Positions 1 through 8,905 of a stretch of 64,000 nucleotides of DNA are shown here, piece by piece. Origin of the DNA: Cyclobacteriaceae bacterium (GTDB taxonomy: Bacteria > Bacteroidota > Bacteroidia > Cytophagales > Cyclobacteriaceae); contig JAFIEV010000082.1 of assembly GCA_020832305.1 (NCBI GenBank), forward strand, positions 248,001-312,000. Direction: 5' to 3'. Each line of letters opens with the position of its first letter. The first letter of the stretch is position 1. The notes beneath the pieces were generated by a model. It was not told where the DNA came from and did no database searches. It was given only the letters and a program-made list of their open reading frames with translations. The translations under genes and the position numbers were made by a program.

Positions 1-653
1 ATATCGAAAAGGGCATTGTTTACGATGTTGTAAATATTCCTTCCTGGAAAAAGGTACCACTTAAAGACATACTGGAGGATGCCTATGACTTACCCGTTTC
101 CATCAATAATGATGTGAATTGTTTTGTACTAGGCGAACACAGGTATGGAAAAGCCAAAGGCTGCAATTCAGTTGTAGGTATGGCTATTGGTACCGGATTG
201 GGTGCAGGGGTAATTATCGATAATAAACTCTATGCGGGTAAAAATTGTGGAGCTGGAGAAATTGGAATGGTACCCTACCTCGACAAATATATGGAGTACT
301 ATACCAGCAGTATATTTTTTGAAAAAAGTTATAGCACTACAGCTAAAGATGCACATATTAAGGCCCAAATGGGTGACCTGGAAGCCCTGAAACAATGGAA
401 TGAATTTGGTCATCATTTTGGAAACGCCGTGCAAACTATTCTATATATGTATGACCCCGAAATGATTGTGCTTGGGGGATCTCTCAGTAAGGCCATGCCC
501 TTTTTTGAGACCGCTTTGTATGAAAATCTCAAATCATACGTCTATCAATCATCTTTAAAGAATGTAAAAATCTGTCTCTCTACACAAGAAAACATTGCGT
601 TGTTAGGCGCTGCTGCTCTTATTCCCAGTCTTACCGAAGTTCAGTCAGAATAA
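1..653 (+). CDS. ROK family sugar kinase (5' end outside window)
   Basis: The reading frame is open from the first complete codon at position 3, so the gene starts upstream of the window; 216 C-terminal residues are visible. ROK proteins are ATP-dependent hexose kinases (glucose, fructose, mannose, N-acetylhexosamines) or sugar-sensing repressors. The visible part has the family signature: 'SINNDVNCFVLGE' followed by the phosphate-binding 'GMAIGTGLGAGVII' and 'GKNCGAGEIG'. No helix-turn-helix region is visible, but the N-terminus is missing. The Cys-x-Cys-Gly-x-x-Gly-Cys zinc motif that usually follows GEIG is absent; the sequence continues 'MVPYLDKYMEYY' instead. A sugar transporter and regulator follow, which suggests a cytoplasmic kinase for the imported sugar. 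Substrate cannot be read from the sequence. Confidence 0.88.
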   Translation, partial: IEKGIVYDVVNIPSWKKVPLKDILEDAYDLPVSINNDVNCFVLGEHRYGKAKGCNSVVGMAIGTGLGAGVIIDNKLYAGKNCGAGEIGMVPYLDKYMEYYTSSIFFEKSYSTTAKDAHIKAQMGDLEALKQWNEFGHHFGNAVQTILYMYDPEMIVLGGSLSKAMPFFETALYENLKSYVYQSSLKNVKICLSTQENIALLGAAALIPSLTEVQSE

Positions 654-654
654 T

Positions 655-684
655 TTTGAGGGATCACTTTTGTAACGTATTTTG
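655..684 (+). promoter_or_regulatory. Candidate promoter for the sugar transporter gene
   Basis: TTTG at 655-658 is separated by 18 bases from GTATTTTG at 677-684, close to the Bacteroidota pattern of TTTG, 19-20 bases, TAnnTTTG. The core CTTTTGTAACGTATTTTG closely resembles the sequence at 10811-10828 before another gene. The transporter start codon is 76 bases downstream. The match to consensus is imperfect. Confidence 0.35.
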
Positions 685-760
685 AGGTTTAAAATACGCA
701 TTTTGCGAATTTTCTATGAAATATATTTCATAATCTTAACCTTGAAATAAATACGATGAG

Positions 761-2011
761 ATGAAAAGAAGCACTTTTTTGGTTTTACTGGTCATGTTGA
801 TATTTTTTGTGATATCATTTTTGACCAATATCCTCGGGCCGATTATTCCCGATATTATTGACAGTTTTAACCTTAGCATCGGGCTTGCCGGTTTTCTGCC
901 TTTTTCTTTTTTTGTGGCTTATGGCGTTATGTCTATCCCGGCTGGTATACTTATGGAAAAATACGGTGACAAACCCGTACTGGTAGGCGCCTTTATCCTG
1001 GCCTTTCTGGGGGCTTTGTTGTTTGCTGTAGTACCTGGTTTTTCTATTGCCTTATTTTCTTTGTTTTCTATTGGCATCGGCATGGCAATGCTACAGGTAG
1101 TCATTAATCCATTACTTCGCTCAGCCGGAGGTGAAGCCCATTTCGCTTTTAATTCGGTAATGGCCCAATTGGTTTTTGGGGCTGCATCGTTTTTAAGTCC
1201 ATGGCTTTACAGTTATTTGGTTCTCAATGTTCACACAGGTAGTGAGGCCCCTTTGATTCAGTTATTTGATCAGTTAGTCCCTGCAAATCTGAAGTGGGTA
1301 TCATTGTATTGGGTTTTTGCCCTTACTGCCTTACTTATGGCCATAGCATTGTTTTTTGTGAAGTTTCCCAAAGTTGAATTAAAGGAAGACGAAAAAATTG
1401 ATACGGGCAGTTCCTTTAAAGAGCTAATTTCTAACCGGTATGTCATCCTTTTCTTTTTTGGCATATTTGCTTATGTCGGTACAGAACAGGGTATAGCTAA
1501 CTGGACTTCAAAATTTTTACAAACCTACCATGGCGTTGATCCGGCCACCACTGGGGCAGCAGTAATATCCTATTTTTGGGGATTACTTACCATAGGATGC
1601 TTTTTAGGTTTGATACTGTTGAAATTTTTCGATAGTCGTAAGGTACTTTTGGTCTTTACTTCAGGTGCCATTTTAGCTTTGTTGTCTGGATTATTTGGAA
1701 GCAAGGAAATCGCATTGTATGCCTTTCCGCTTACTGGATTTTTCGCATCGGTGATGTGGTCTGTTATTTTTTCGCTGGCATTAAATTCAGTACCTAAACA
1801 TCATGGTACTTTTTCAGGGATTTTGTGTACTGGTATTGCGGGCGGTGCTGTAGTTCCTCTCATAGTTGGAGGTATTGCAGAAATAACCGGTTTGCGAGTT
1901 GCCATGTTGTTTTTACTAATTACACTGGCTTATATACTTAGTATAGGGATATGGGCAAAACCACTGGTTAACAATGCTACAGTAAAAAGTTTTAAAGACC
2001 TGTTTAAGTAA
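761..2011 (+). CDS. MFS sugar transporter, FucP-like
   Basis: A 416-residue inner-membrane protein with about twelve hydrophobic segments, the usual size for FucP/GluP-type sugar:proton symporters of the major facilitator superfamily. The N-terminal half has 'NILGPIIPDI' in the first helix, 'YGVMSIPAGILMEKYGDK' ending the second and third helix loop (a variant of the MFS motif A) and 'NPLLRSAGG' near residue 115, all typical of FucP-like carriers. It lies between a ROK kinase and a XylR-type regulator in the same direction, the standard arrangement for a sugar uptake unit. The ATG at 761 is the natural start, just after a purine-rich stretch. The sugar carried is not determinable; fucose, glucose, galactose and xylose are all possible. 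Confidence 0.88.
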   Translation: MKRSTFLVLLVMLIFFVISFLTNILGPIIPDIIDSFNLSIGLAGFLPFSFFVAYGVMSIPAGILMEKYGDKPVLVGAFILAFLGALLFAVVPGFSIALFSLFSIGIGMAMLQVVINPLLRSAGGEAHFAFNSVMAQLVFGAASFLSPWLYSYLVLNVHTGSEAPLIQLFDQLVPANLKWVSLYWVFALTALLMAIALFFVKFPKVELKEDEKIDTGSSFKELISNRYVILFFFGIFAYVGTEQGIANWTSKFLQTYHGVDPATTGAAVISYFWGLLTIGCFLGLILLKFFDSRKVLLVFTSGAILALLSGLFGSKEIALYAFPLTGFFASVMWSVIFSLALNSVPKHHGTFSGILCTGIAGGAVVPLIVGGIAEITGLRVAMLFLLITLAYILSIGIWAKPLVNNATVKSFKDLFK

Positions 2012-2035
2012 AAATTCGTCCAAAATATTTAGCGT

Positions 2036-3211
2036 ATGCCAAAGGCAATTCATAAAATATTAATTCTTACCGACTTTGCTGAGTCATACGCCAAAACCTT
2101 ATTAAAAGGTATTGCCAGATATTCAAGGGAGCATGGTCCCTGGTTATTTTGCCGTATGCCATTGTTTTACCGCGAAACTATTGGCATTGATGGTCTTTTG
2201 GCCTGGGCTAAAGAGTGGGGCGCACATGCCATCATCGGACAGCTTTACAATGACGCAGATGTAGTAAAGATCGTAGAAGCCGGTATACCTGTAATCGCAC
2301 AGGATTTCAAGGAACGATTTTCAGATATTCCTAATATTACCGGTGCTTACAGAGAAACGGGTGAGTTGGGAGCATCTTATTTTCTAAAAAAGGGGTATAC
2401 CAATTTTGCCTTTTATGGATTCAAGGATATTGTATGGTCCAGAGAACGGGCTGAGGGTTTTGAAAAAAAGATCAATGAAGCCGGTCATGATGTGCATTAT
2501 TTTGAACATAGAAAAGCCCGCTCAGAAGAACTGTGGTACTATAAACCCAGCTCTTTAAGTCAGTGGTTGAAATCTTTACCTAAGCCGGTTGCCCTGATGG
2601 CCTGCGATGATAACCAGGGACAACACATCACCGAGGCCTGCCGGCACTCCGGGATAAGAATTCCTGAAGAAGTTGCCGTTTTAGGCGTAGACAATGACGA
2701 ACTCTTATGTGATTTATCTGATCCGCCGCTTTCAAGCATTGCCCTGGATGTAGAAAAAGGTGGGTATGACAGTGCTGCCCTGCTCGATCGACTCATACGT
2801 GAAGGCATGCACCAGTTTGAAGATATCGTCGTAAAGCCTACTCAGGTAATTACCCGGCATTCTACCGACATTTATGCTACAGAAGATGATTACATTGCCT
2901 CATCTCTAAAATATATACACCAGAATATAGATAAAAATCTTCAGGTTGAAGATGTAGTAAAACAGGTACCCTTATCGCGAAGATCACTCGAAAAACGATT
3001 TCAACAAGTTACTGGTTATCCAATTTATAAATACATCTATAATTTGCGCATAGAAAAATTTACCCAAAAACTATTGGAAACCGATCTCACAGTATTTGAA
3101 ATTGCCCTTGACCTGGGGCTAAATGACAGTAAAAATATTGCCAGACAATTCAGACAAGTAAAAGGTTGCAATCCTATTGAATACCGAAAACGGTACACTC
3201 CGGGAAAATAA
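2036..3211 (+). CDS. XylR-type transcriptional regulator (LacI-like sensor + AraC HTH)
   Basis: A 391-residue cytoplasmic regulator. Residues 1 to about 270 form a periplasmic-binding-protein-like sugar sensor: 'MPKAIHKILILTDF' start, 'LLKGIARYSREHGPW', and 'VALMACDDNQGQHITEACR' followed by 'VAVLGVDNDELLC', as in LacI/XylR sensors. Residues about 285-391 are an AraC/XylS DNA-binding domain, with a first HTH around 'LQVEDVVKQVPLSRRSLEKRF' and the closing 'FRQVKGCNPIEYRKRY'. This domain order is that of E. coli XylR, which activates xylose genes. It starts 24 bases after the transporter and probably shares its transcript, so it should control the kinase/transporter unit in response to the sugar. 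The true inducer is unknown. Confidence 0.9.
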   Translation: MPKAIHKILILTDFAESYAKTLLKGIARYSREHGPWLFCRMPLFYRETIGIDGLLAWAKEWGAHAIIGQLYNDADVVKIVEAGIPVIAQDFKERFSDIPNITGAYRETGELGASYFLKKGYTNFAFYGFKDIVWSRERAEGFEKKINEAGHDVHYFEHRKARSEELWYYKPSSLSQWLKSLPKPVALMACDDNQGQHITEACRHSGIRIPEEVAVLGVDNDELLCDLSDPPLSSIALDVEKGGYDSAALLDRLIREGMHQFEDIVVKPTQVITRHSTDIYATEDDYIASSLKYIHQNIDKNLQVEDVVKQVPLSRRSLEKRFQQVTGYPIYKYIYNLRIEKFTQKLLETDLTVFEIALDLGLNDSKNIARQFRQVKGCNPIEYRKRYTPGK

Positions 3212-3298
3212 ATAAAGACATTTTTTTTACCAGCCTGTGCCAGGGCCTCTGTATATTGTGGCATGTAATCCATTTTTCATCTAAACAACTTAACAATA

Positions 3299-3754
3299 AT
3301 GGAACCAGGTAACTATACCATAGGCAAGAGAAAATCAATAGCCCTGGTAGCTCACGACCACAAAAAGAAAGATTTGACCGAATGGGCTAAATACAACAGG
3401 GAAATTCTCAAAGATCATATTATATACGCAACCGGTACCACCGGTGCGATGCTCGAAAAAGAACTGGACTTACCCATTCACAAATTCCACAGTGGCCCTT
3501 TGGGTGGTGACCAGCAAATCGGAGCCTACATCGTAAACGGCCAGATCAACTTTCTGATATTCTTCTGGGATCCACTAGAACCTCAACCACATGATCCTGA
3601 TGTTAAAGCTTTGCTTCGTATCGCCGCTGTATGGAATATCCCAATTGCCTGTAACAGGGCCAGTGCAGATTTTATTTTTTCATCCCGACTCATGGATGAA
3701 GAGTATAGCAGAAGTATGGATAATTATTCTGAATACCTTAACCGTAAAATATAA
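3299..3754 (+). CDS. mgsA: Methylglyoxal synthase
   Basis: A 151-residue cytoplasmic enzyme converting dihydroxyacetone phosphate to methylglyoxal and phosphate, a bypass that relieves build-up of phosphorylated sugars. The family core is complete: 'ALVAHDHKKKDLTEWAKY' at the N-terminus, 'ATGTTGAMLEKELDLPIH' for phosphate binding, 'SGPLGGDQQIGAYI' with the catalytic aspartate, and 'FFWDPLEPQPHDPDVKAL' with the conserved His and Asp. Length matches the E. coli enzyme (152). The gene is 87 bases after the sugar regulator in the same direction, suggesting a safety valve linked to sugar uptake, although co-transcription is not proven. The ATG at 3299 leaves no extra N-terminus relative to the family. 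Confidence 0.95.
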   Translation: MEPGNYTIGKRKSIALVAHDHKKKDLTEWAKYNREILKDHIIYATGTTGAMLEKELDLPIHKFHSGPLGGDQQIGAYIVNGQINFLIFFWDPLEPQPHDPDVKALLRIAAVWNIPIACNRASADFIFSSRLMDEEYSRSMDNYSEYLNRKI

Positions 3755-3773
3755 ATACCTGTTTCTACAACCA

Positions 3774-4787
3774 TTAATGGAAACCTGAAAAATTAGGACA
3801 AGGAAGAATTTTATCCTTTCTTTTGACGCGTGAAGGATTCCAGCCCGGGAACTTTACGATCATGCTCAGTTCATGTGAACCCCCAGTCTGGAATCCTAAA
3901 GCCGATAAAGTGAGATCATAGCTATATCCCATTTCAAAGTATTTAAGGTTAAAGCCGAGAATCATAATTATGGCATCCTGATGGGCGCTTCCATTTTCGT
4001 TCTGGATTAAGGGAATGCCACGGTACCAGAAACCTATCAGTACAGGATCAATGGTAAAATTTGCTCCTGCATCCAATTGTCTGAAAGGACCTTGCTGTTT
4101 ATAAACAAAAGATGGAGAGATACTGCTAAAATTTGAACTGGACAACAAGCCGTGTTGAATGGGGATTTTCATCCCTGCGTGTACTGAATATTTTATTGGC
4201 AACCTGGCATCTTCTCCCATAAGTGAATGATTTGGCTGGTTGAGGTGATGCGAAGAAAATCCCATCCAAAAGTTTTTGTTATACAATACAGCCCCTGCGC
4301 TAAAATCAAAATAGTTTCTGCCGCCCAACATAGCCAGTCGTGAATCAATAGAAGGTCCGTTACCACCTTCAATTTGATCGGGCAATATGAGTTTGTCAAA
4401 ATCGAGCATGCGGGTGCCATAGGAAAACTGCAAACCGGGCGAAAAAACCCATTGTTTGCTCAATTGAATTTTGGAGCTGTAAACGGCCGAAATTGTACTG
4501 GTTCGGAGATTAACAGAACCAGCCTTGTCTGTCATGGCCATTATACCAAAGCCACTGCTGAGGTCATCTACTTTAAAATCATAGGCAACTGCGTTAGTTA
4601 CAAATGCACCGGCCAGTTGTGCCCACTGCACACGGCTGTTTAGCGTAGCGCGATGATCTGATCCCGCTCCGGCAAACCCTGGATTCAAATACAAAGGTGA
4701 TGCATAATACTGCGAGAACTGCGGATCCTGTGCCAGTAATCGTGAACCCAGCAAACAAAACAAAATACATATCCAAAATTTTTTCAT
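3774..4787 (-). CDS. Type IX secretion system membrane protein, PorP/SprF family
   Basis: A 337-residue outer-membrane beta-barrel protein. It starts with a signal peptide ('FWICILFCLLGSRLLA' then Gln-Asp) and the diagnostic 'QDPQFSQYYASPLYLNPGFAG' region, near-invariant in PorP/SprF proteins. The rest is alternating polar/hydrophobic strands. In Flavobacterium johnsoniae, SprF-like proteins are needed to export and attach the partner encoded next to them when that partner has a type B C-terminal domain. Here the partner is the 1219-residue PKD protein directly upstream (16-base gap, same strand), so the two form a secretion pair. The gene converges on mgsA with 19 bases between stop codons. 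Confidence 0.93.
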   Translation of the reverse strand: MKKFWICILFCLLGSRLLAQDPQFSQYYASPLYLNPGFAGAGSDHRATLNSRVQWAQLAGAFVTNAVAYDFKVDDLSSGFGIMAMTDKAGSVNLRTSTISAVYSSKIQLSKQWVFSPGLQFSYGTRMLDFDKLILPDQIEGGNGPSIDSRLAMLGGRNYFDFSAGAVLYNKNFWMGFSSHHLNQPNHSLMGEDARLPIKYSVHAGMKIPIQHGLLSSSNFSSISPSFVYKQQGPFRQLDAGANFTIDPVLIGFWYRGIPLIQNENGSAHQDAIIMILGFNLKYFEMGYSYDLTLSALGFQTGGSHELSMIVKFPGWNPSRVKRKDKILPCPNFSGFH

Positions 4788-4803
4788 AACCGCTTTTTTA
4801 AAC

Positions 4804-7800
4804 TTACCTCAACAGTGTAACATCGCCTACGCGATTTTCTTCCTTGCCATCCATATACTTAAAGTATAGTTTATAAACATATACATCCTGAGGACAAAGC
4901 TTTCCTTTGTAGTAGCCATCCCAGCCCAGGCTCATATCTTCAGTTTCAAATAACAATTCACCCCAGCGATTAAAGATTTGCATCCTTCGGGCGACCACAC
5001 CTTCACTGATAGGGTAAAAAACTGTATTCATTTCGCCGCCCCTTATGTATCCTCCTCCAGGGCCATCAAGGCTCGGAATAAAAGCATTGGGTATTCTTAC
5101 CATATTCCCCATAGCAGCGTGAACCGCGCGAGGGATGAGCATTGTATCCATACATCCTTCACTTGAAACAGCAATTAGTGATATATCAAATCTTCCGGTA
5201 TCCTGATAGTAATGTACCGGTTCAAAGACCTGGTAAATACTTCCATCTCCAAAATCCCAGATGTAATCTACCGCACCACGGCTTTGATTAGTGACGTATA
5301 CTGGAGCATTTGGAAGCTTAACGGTGAGTGGACGCACGTTGAAGCTCGCAAAAGGATTGGCAAAAACTTCAATAATGGCTTCTTTCTCTTCAAAAACCAC
5401 CTGACCTGTTGCATTTGTGGCCTCTAGTCTGACGGTATAAATACCAGGTTCGTTATAGGTAAAACTTGGATGCTCAGCGCTTGAAATTCCCTGATTCCTT
5501 CCAAAATTCCATCGATAGGTTGAAGGATCAGCGTATTGCGACAAATTAGTAAATTGAATGGTGAGAGGAGCGCATCCACTACCCGGCGTGAAGCTAAAAT
5601 CAACCTTCGGTGGTACCGGTTGAATCACAACACGCTGTAGGCTTTCTTTTTCACAATGGTCTTCAGCTACTCTAAGGCGTATGTCATAGGTTCCATGTGT
5701 TTCATAGGTATGACTTCCCGGCAGGGCAGATAATGAATAATTACCATCGCCAAAATCCCAATTGTATCGCAATGTTGGTACAAATTGATCAGGTCTGATA
5801 TTTACCCTCCGGTTGGGAATGAACTGTTCTAAAGGATCTGCGGTAAAGTCTGCCGTAAAATCTGTTTGTGATGGTACATGTATAACACCAACGGCAGTAG
5901 AACTAATGCATCCTGCGAAATTACTGGTCTCCAGTTTTACGCTAAATTCATTTACAGGATGGCCAGCGGCATTTCTCTGCACTGCATGCCTGAATTGATC
6001 CTCATTATCTTTACGCATATAAACATTCCCGTTTTCATTCAATTCCCAGGCATAATCACTGAGCCCTTTTGGAAAAGCTTCGATATCAAATACAAACTCA
6101 TCACAACCAGCCAGAACGGTATCCATACGAACATAAATCTCTGCACTAGGATTTACAGCAATCATTAGAGTAGAATCGAGTGTACAGGCATTGGGAATTT
6201 CTACTGAAAGGTTTACATGATACCTGTGAATATTATTTCCTGTTGCTTCAAATACGTAAGCATAATCCTTTTGCCCACCGGGCATTGTTTCGCTTGAAAC
6301 GGTACCTCTTGTATCACTGATTCGCCAGTTAAACCGATCGGGCATTTTAGAAATGGTTGCATCGTCAATGCGAAATTCTACCATAAGCGGCGCACAGTTT
6401 TCATCAAATGGATTATATTGGAATGCAGAGAAACCTGGCTTAATTACTGGCAATACGGTAAGCTCCTCCCAGGGACTGATACGCCTACAGCCAAATTGAC
6501 TTTCGGCCTTAATTCGCACCTGCCAATGCTGCATAGATGCTGTCGAATTATGTAAGGTATGCGATAGTTCAGGCAAATCCTGATTTGCCTGAATGATTTG
6601 AACAATGGAATCTTGCACTGTGCCATTCAGAGCAAATTCCCAGACATATCGCTGAACATCTGTAATCTGCTGGGAGTGCGCAACATTGAGCAGCGCAACA
6701 TTGAGAGGAGAACATCCTTGAGCCGGATCAAGGTCCAGCACTGCAAGGGGAGCAGGATGTACCCTTACATTTTTTGAAACCAAATGATGGCACTGGTTTT
6801 GATCTTCCCACACCCTTAGGGCTATCTGATGCTGGCCTGCCGGAAGAAGGCGTTTCAGGGTATCGGGATGATGATCATGAAAATTGAGGTCAGGTATAAA
6901 AGTCTGGCCATCGTAATTAAAATCCCATTCCCATCTATACAATACATTGGAATTAATCTGTGGAAGAATTGATTTTTCAATCAGCAACAGGCTGTCTCCC
7001 TCACATGACTCAGTAAATATGAAGTCTGCTACAGGATTATCATAAACAATTACCCTCTTAATATCTTCAGAAAAGCAGCCAGAAAGATTGTCACGGGTAT
7101 GCAATCGAACTTCATATACCCCACTTCGTGTATATTGCTCGGTAAAAGGGCCCAGGCGTACAGTAGAATAATCTGCTCCGGCAGGCTCTGTGCGACTCAG
7201 GTTACCATTTTCATTGTAAAAATACCATTTATAGGAAGTTTGTGCATTTACGCCTGTTGAGACATCGGAAAAAGTAGATTCCATAAGTACATTGCTGCCT
7301 GCCTCCCTGCAAAATGCAGTTGGTATAACATTGATTTGGGCTACCGAAGTTGGTGCAATATTTACGATAGCCTGGTATTCTCCATAACAATCGCCTATTG
7401 CATTTCTGTCCCTTACCCTGAGGCGTATGAGCTTAATTCCCCCTCGGTTATAACTTATTGTAGGATGACGGTTGGTGCTGCTCCTCAACAAAGGATCACC
7501 GATATCTGGACCATCAAAAAATTCCCATTCAAAAGTAAAATTTGCTCCAGGGATGTTTGCAGTACGATTTTGAAAATATATTTGATCTCCAATACAAAAT
7601 TCGGTGCTTATGTCGCCAGTAGCATTATCACGACGGCTTACAAAATCAGGTACCGGAGATTGAACGATTTCAATTCTGCCATCTGTGCTTACCGGATCTC
7701 TGCCCTGATTGATCGGATTGCAGCGATTCCAGTTATTCATCATTATATCAAAATGACTTCCTACTGCAAAAGGCTGACCAGGATTTGAAGGGTCCTGAGC

Positions 7801-8463
7801 CGGGACCATAATAAGATCGCTTCGATTACCCGGATTATTTACAGCCTCTGGAACCGAAACCGTGCCAGGCAATACGCCAGGTACCTCGATGGTACCTCCC
7901 AAATAGGCCCAACTGATAAATCGGGGAGGGTCATTCTGGTCAAATTGTCTGGGAAAGCAGTTCCAGTTGCTTACATCCTGAAATTCTACCTGAGCTGCAA
8001 AACCCTGGCAAACCCGCATCAAAGCAGGCGCCAATGCCAGCCCCTGCTGATCAGTATCCCAAATCGAAACGTTTAATTCTATTCGCGCATCATTGGCCTG
8101 CGTACATGCATTTACTGCGGTAATGGTAATCACATGTCCGCAGTTAACAGAGTTTAGCTGATACTCATGTACAAAATCAGGTGTGTAAATAGGATCACTA
8201 ATACCCCCATCAACCGGATCTTCACTACCACGGTATTCCGTGACAGTACCATCACCCCAATCTACCCTGAAAACAGCGTCGGCTGTTGAAAATTTATATA
8301 AGTTTTTGATTTCCACTCTCAAGGGTACACAACCTTTCAAAGTGGTGAGCACCTGATGCCCCGATTGCATTCGTTCTGTACACTGCGCTGACATGCTAAT
8401 GGAATGAAGTACAGCCGCTATACTTAGCAAAAATCTAAGCAGGTATTTTTGTGCTACATCCAT
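4804..8463 (-). CDS. Giant secreted PKD-repeat protein with T9SS type B sorting domain
   Basis: A 1219-residue exported protein with an N-terminal signal peptide (hydrophobic residues about 8-26, 'LLRFLLSIAAVLHSISMSAQ'). At least seven PKD-like repeats can be recognised by a 'W-x-[FW]-G/D-DG' turn and a later 'Y-x-x-x-G-x-Y-x-[VI]-x-L' strand, for example 'VDWGDGTVTEYRG' near residue 70, 'WDFGDGNYS' near 903 and 'WDFGDGSIYQVFEPVHYY' near 1070. Residues about 1125-1219 are a type B (gliding motility/CHU_C) sorting domain: 'NAFIPS', 'IFNRWGELLFET', 'WDGYYKGKLCPQDVYVYKL'. It is expected to leave by the type IX system and become surface-attached or released with the SprF-like product of the next gene. 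Function is probably adhesin or gliding-related; no catalytic domain is seen. Confidence 0.92.
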   Translation of the reverse strand: MDVAQKYLLRFLLSIAAVLHSISMSAQCTERMQSGHQVLTTLKGCVPLRVEIKNLYKFSTADAVFRVDWGDGTVTEYRGSEDPVDGGISDPIYTPDFVHEYQLNSVNCGHVITITAVNACTQANDARIELNVSIWDTDQQGLALAPALMRVCQGFAAQVEFQDVSNWNCFPRQFDQNDPPRFISWAYLGGTIEVPGVLPGTVSVPEAVNNPGNRSDLIMVPAQDPSNPGQPFAVGSHFDIMMNNWNRCNPINQGRDPVSTDGRIEIVQSPVPDFVSRRDNATGDISTEFCIGDQIYFQNRTANIPGANFTFEWEFFDGPDIGDPLLRSSTNRHPTISYNRGGIKLIRLRVRDRNAIGDCYGEYQAIVNIAPTSVAQINVIPTAFCREAGSNVLMESTFSDVSTGVNAQTSYKWYFYNENGNLSRTEPAGADYSTVRLGPFTEQYTRSGVYEVRLHTRDNLSGCFSEDIKRVIVYDNPVADFIFTESCEGDSLLLIEKSILPQINSNVLYRWEWDFNYDGQTFIPDLNFHDHHPDTLKRLLPAGQHQIALRVWEDQNQCHHLVSKNVRVHPAPLAVLDLDPAQGCSPLNVALLNVAHSQQITDVQRYVWEFALNGTVQDSIVQIIQANQDLPELSHTLHNSTASMQHWQVRIKAESQFGCRRISPWEELTVLPVIKPGFSAFQYNPFDENCAPLMVEFRIDDATISKMPDRFNWRISDTRGTVSSETMPGGQKDYAYVFEATGNNIHRYHVNLSVEIPNACTLDSTLMIAVNPSAEIYVRMDTVLAGCDEFVFDIEAFPKGLSDYAWELNENGNVYMRKDNEDQFRHAVQRNAAGHPVNEFSVKLETSNFAGCISSTAVGVIHVPSQTDFTADFTADPLEQFIPNRRVNIRPDQFVPTLRYNWDFGDGNYSLSALPGSHTYETHGTYDIRLRVAEDHCEKESLQRVVIQPVPPKVDFSFTPGSGCAPLTIQFTNLSQYADPSTYRWNFGRNQGISSAEHPSFTYNEPGIYTVRLEATNATGQVVFEEKEAIIEVFANPFASFNVRPLTVKLPNAPVYVTNQSRGAVDYIWDFGDGSIYQVFEPVHYYQDTGRFDISLIAVSSEGCMDTMLIPRAVHAAMGNMVRIPNAFIPSLDGPGGGYIRGGEMNTVFYPISEGVVARRMQIFNRWGELLFETEDMSLGWDGYYKGKLCPQDVYVYKLYFKYMDGKEENRVGDVTLLR

Positions 8464-8905
8464 GACGTTATTGGTTAGTTTGGTTTTAAGGAATTATTTT
8501 CTCCTCTTTATTCAAACTAACACGGATGTAACGGTTTAAGCAAACTTCCTGAAAACCAGCCGGGAAAATGGCAGTACAAATACACAGCGCTAATCAAGGA
8601 CTAATGGGTGATTTTTACAAATTTTTTACATTCTCTCCTTATGTATAAAAAATAGCCCTTTGTCACAAAAATACATATTATACCCTGGGTTATAGTCTCA
8701 TTCTGCCAAATAATTTAATTATTCCAAGCTAGTGTAGGCTGGTTTCTAAGAGTTTACAAGAAAAAGGCTGCTGGACATTGAATATTTAGGTTAAATATAC
8801 CATGCAAAAAAATCGGGCATTTAGTGCGCATCACAATAAAAAAGCGCGAATAAAAAACTGTTGATTCACTCAAGTACTTGCATGACTGAAGAGAAACAAA
8901 TCGGG
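8464..8905. other. 442-base intergenic region
   Basis: Lies upstream of the PKD protein gene and downstream of the methyltransferase gene, both leftward. No convincing ORF, tRNA, repeat or strong hairpin was seen. It should contain the promoter of the PKD/SprF-like pair; the reverse strand has TAGTTTG about 50 bases before the start codon, one base short of the usual -7 pattern. Confidence 0.6.

Noticed and set aside
7336-7788. 150-codon frame opposite the PKD protein gene
   Set aside because: It is fully contained in the antisense of a clear gene and matches no family, as is common in long genes.
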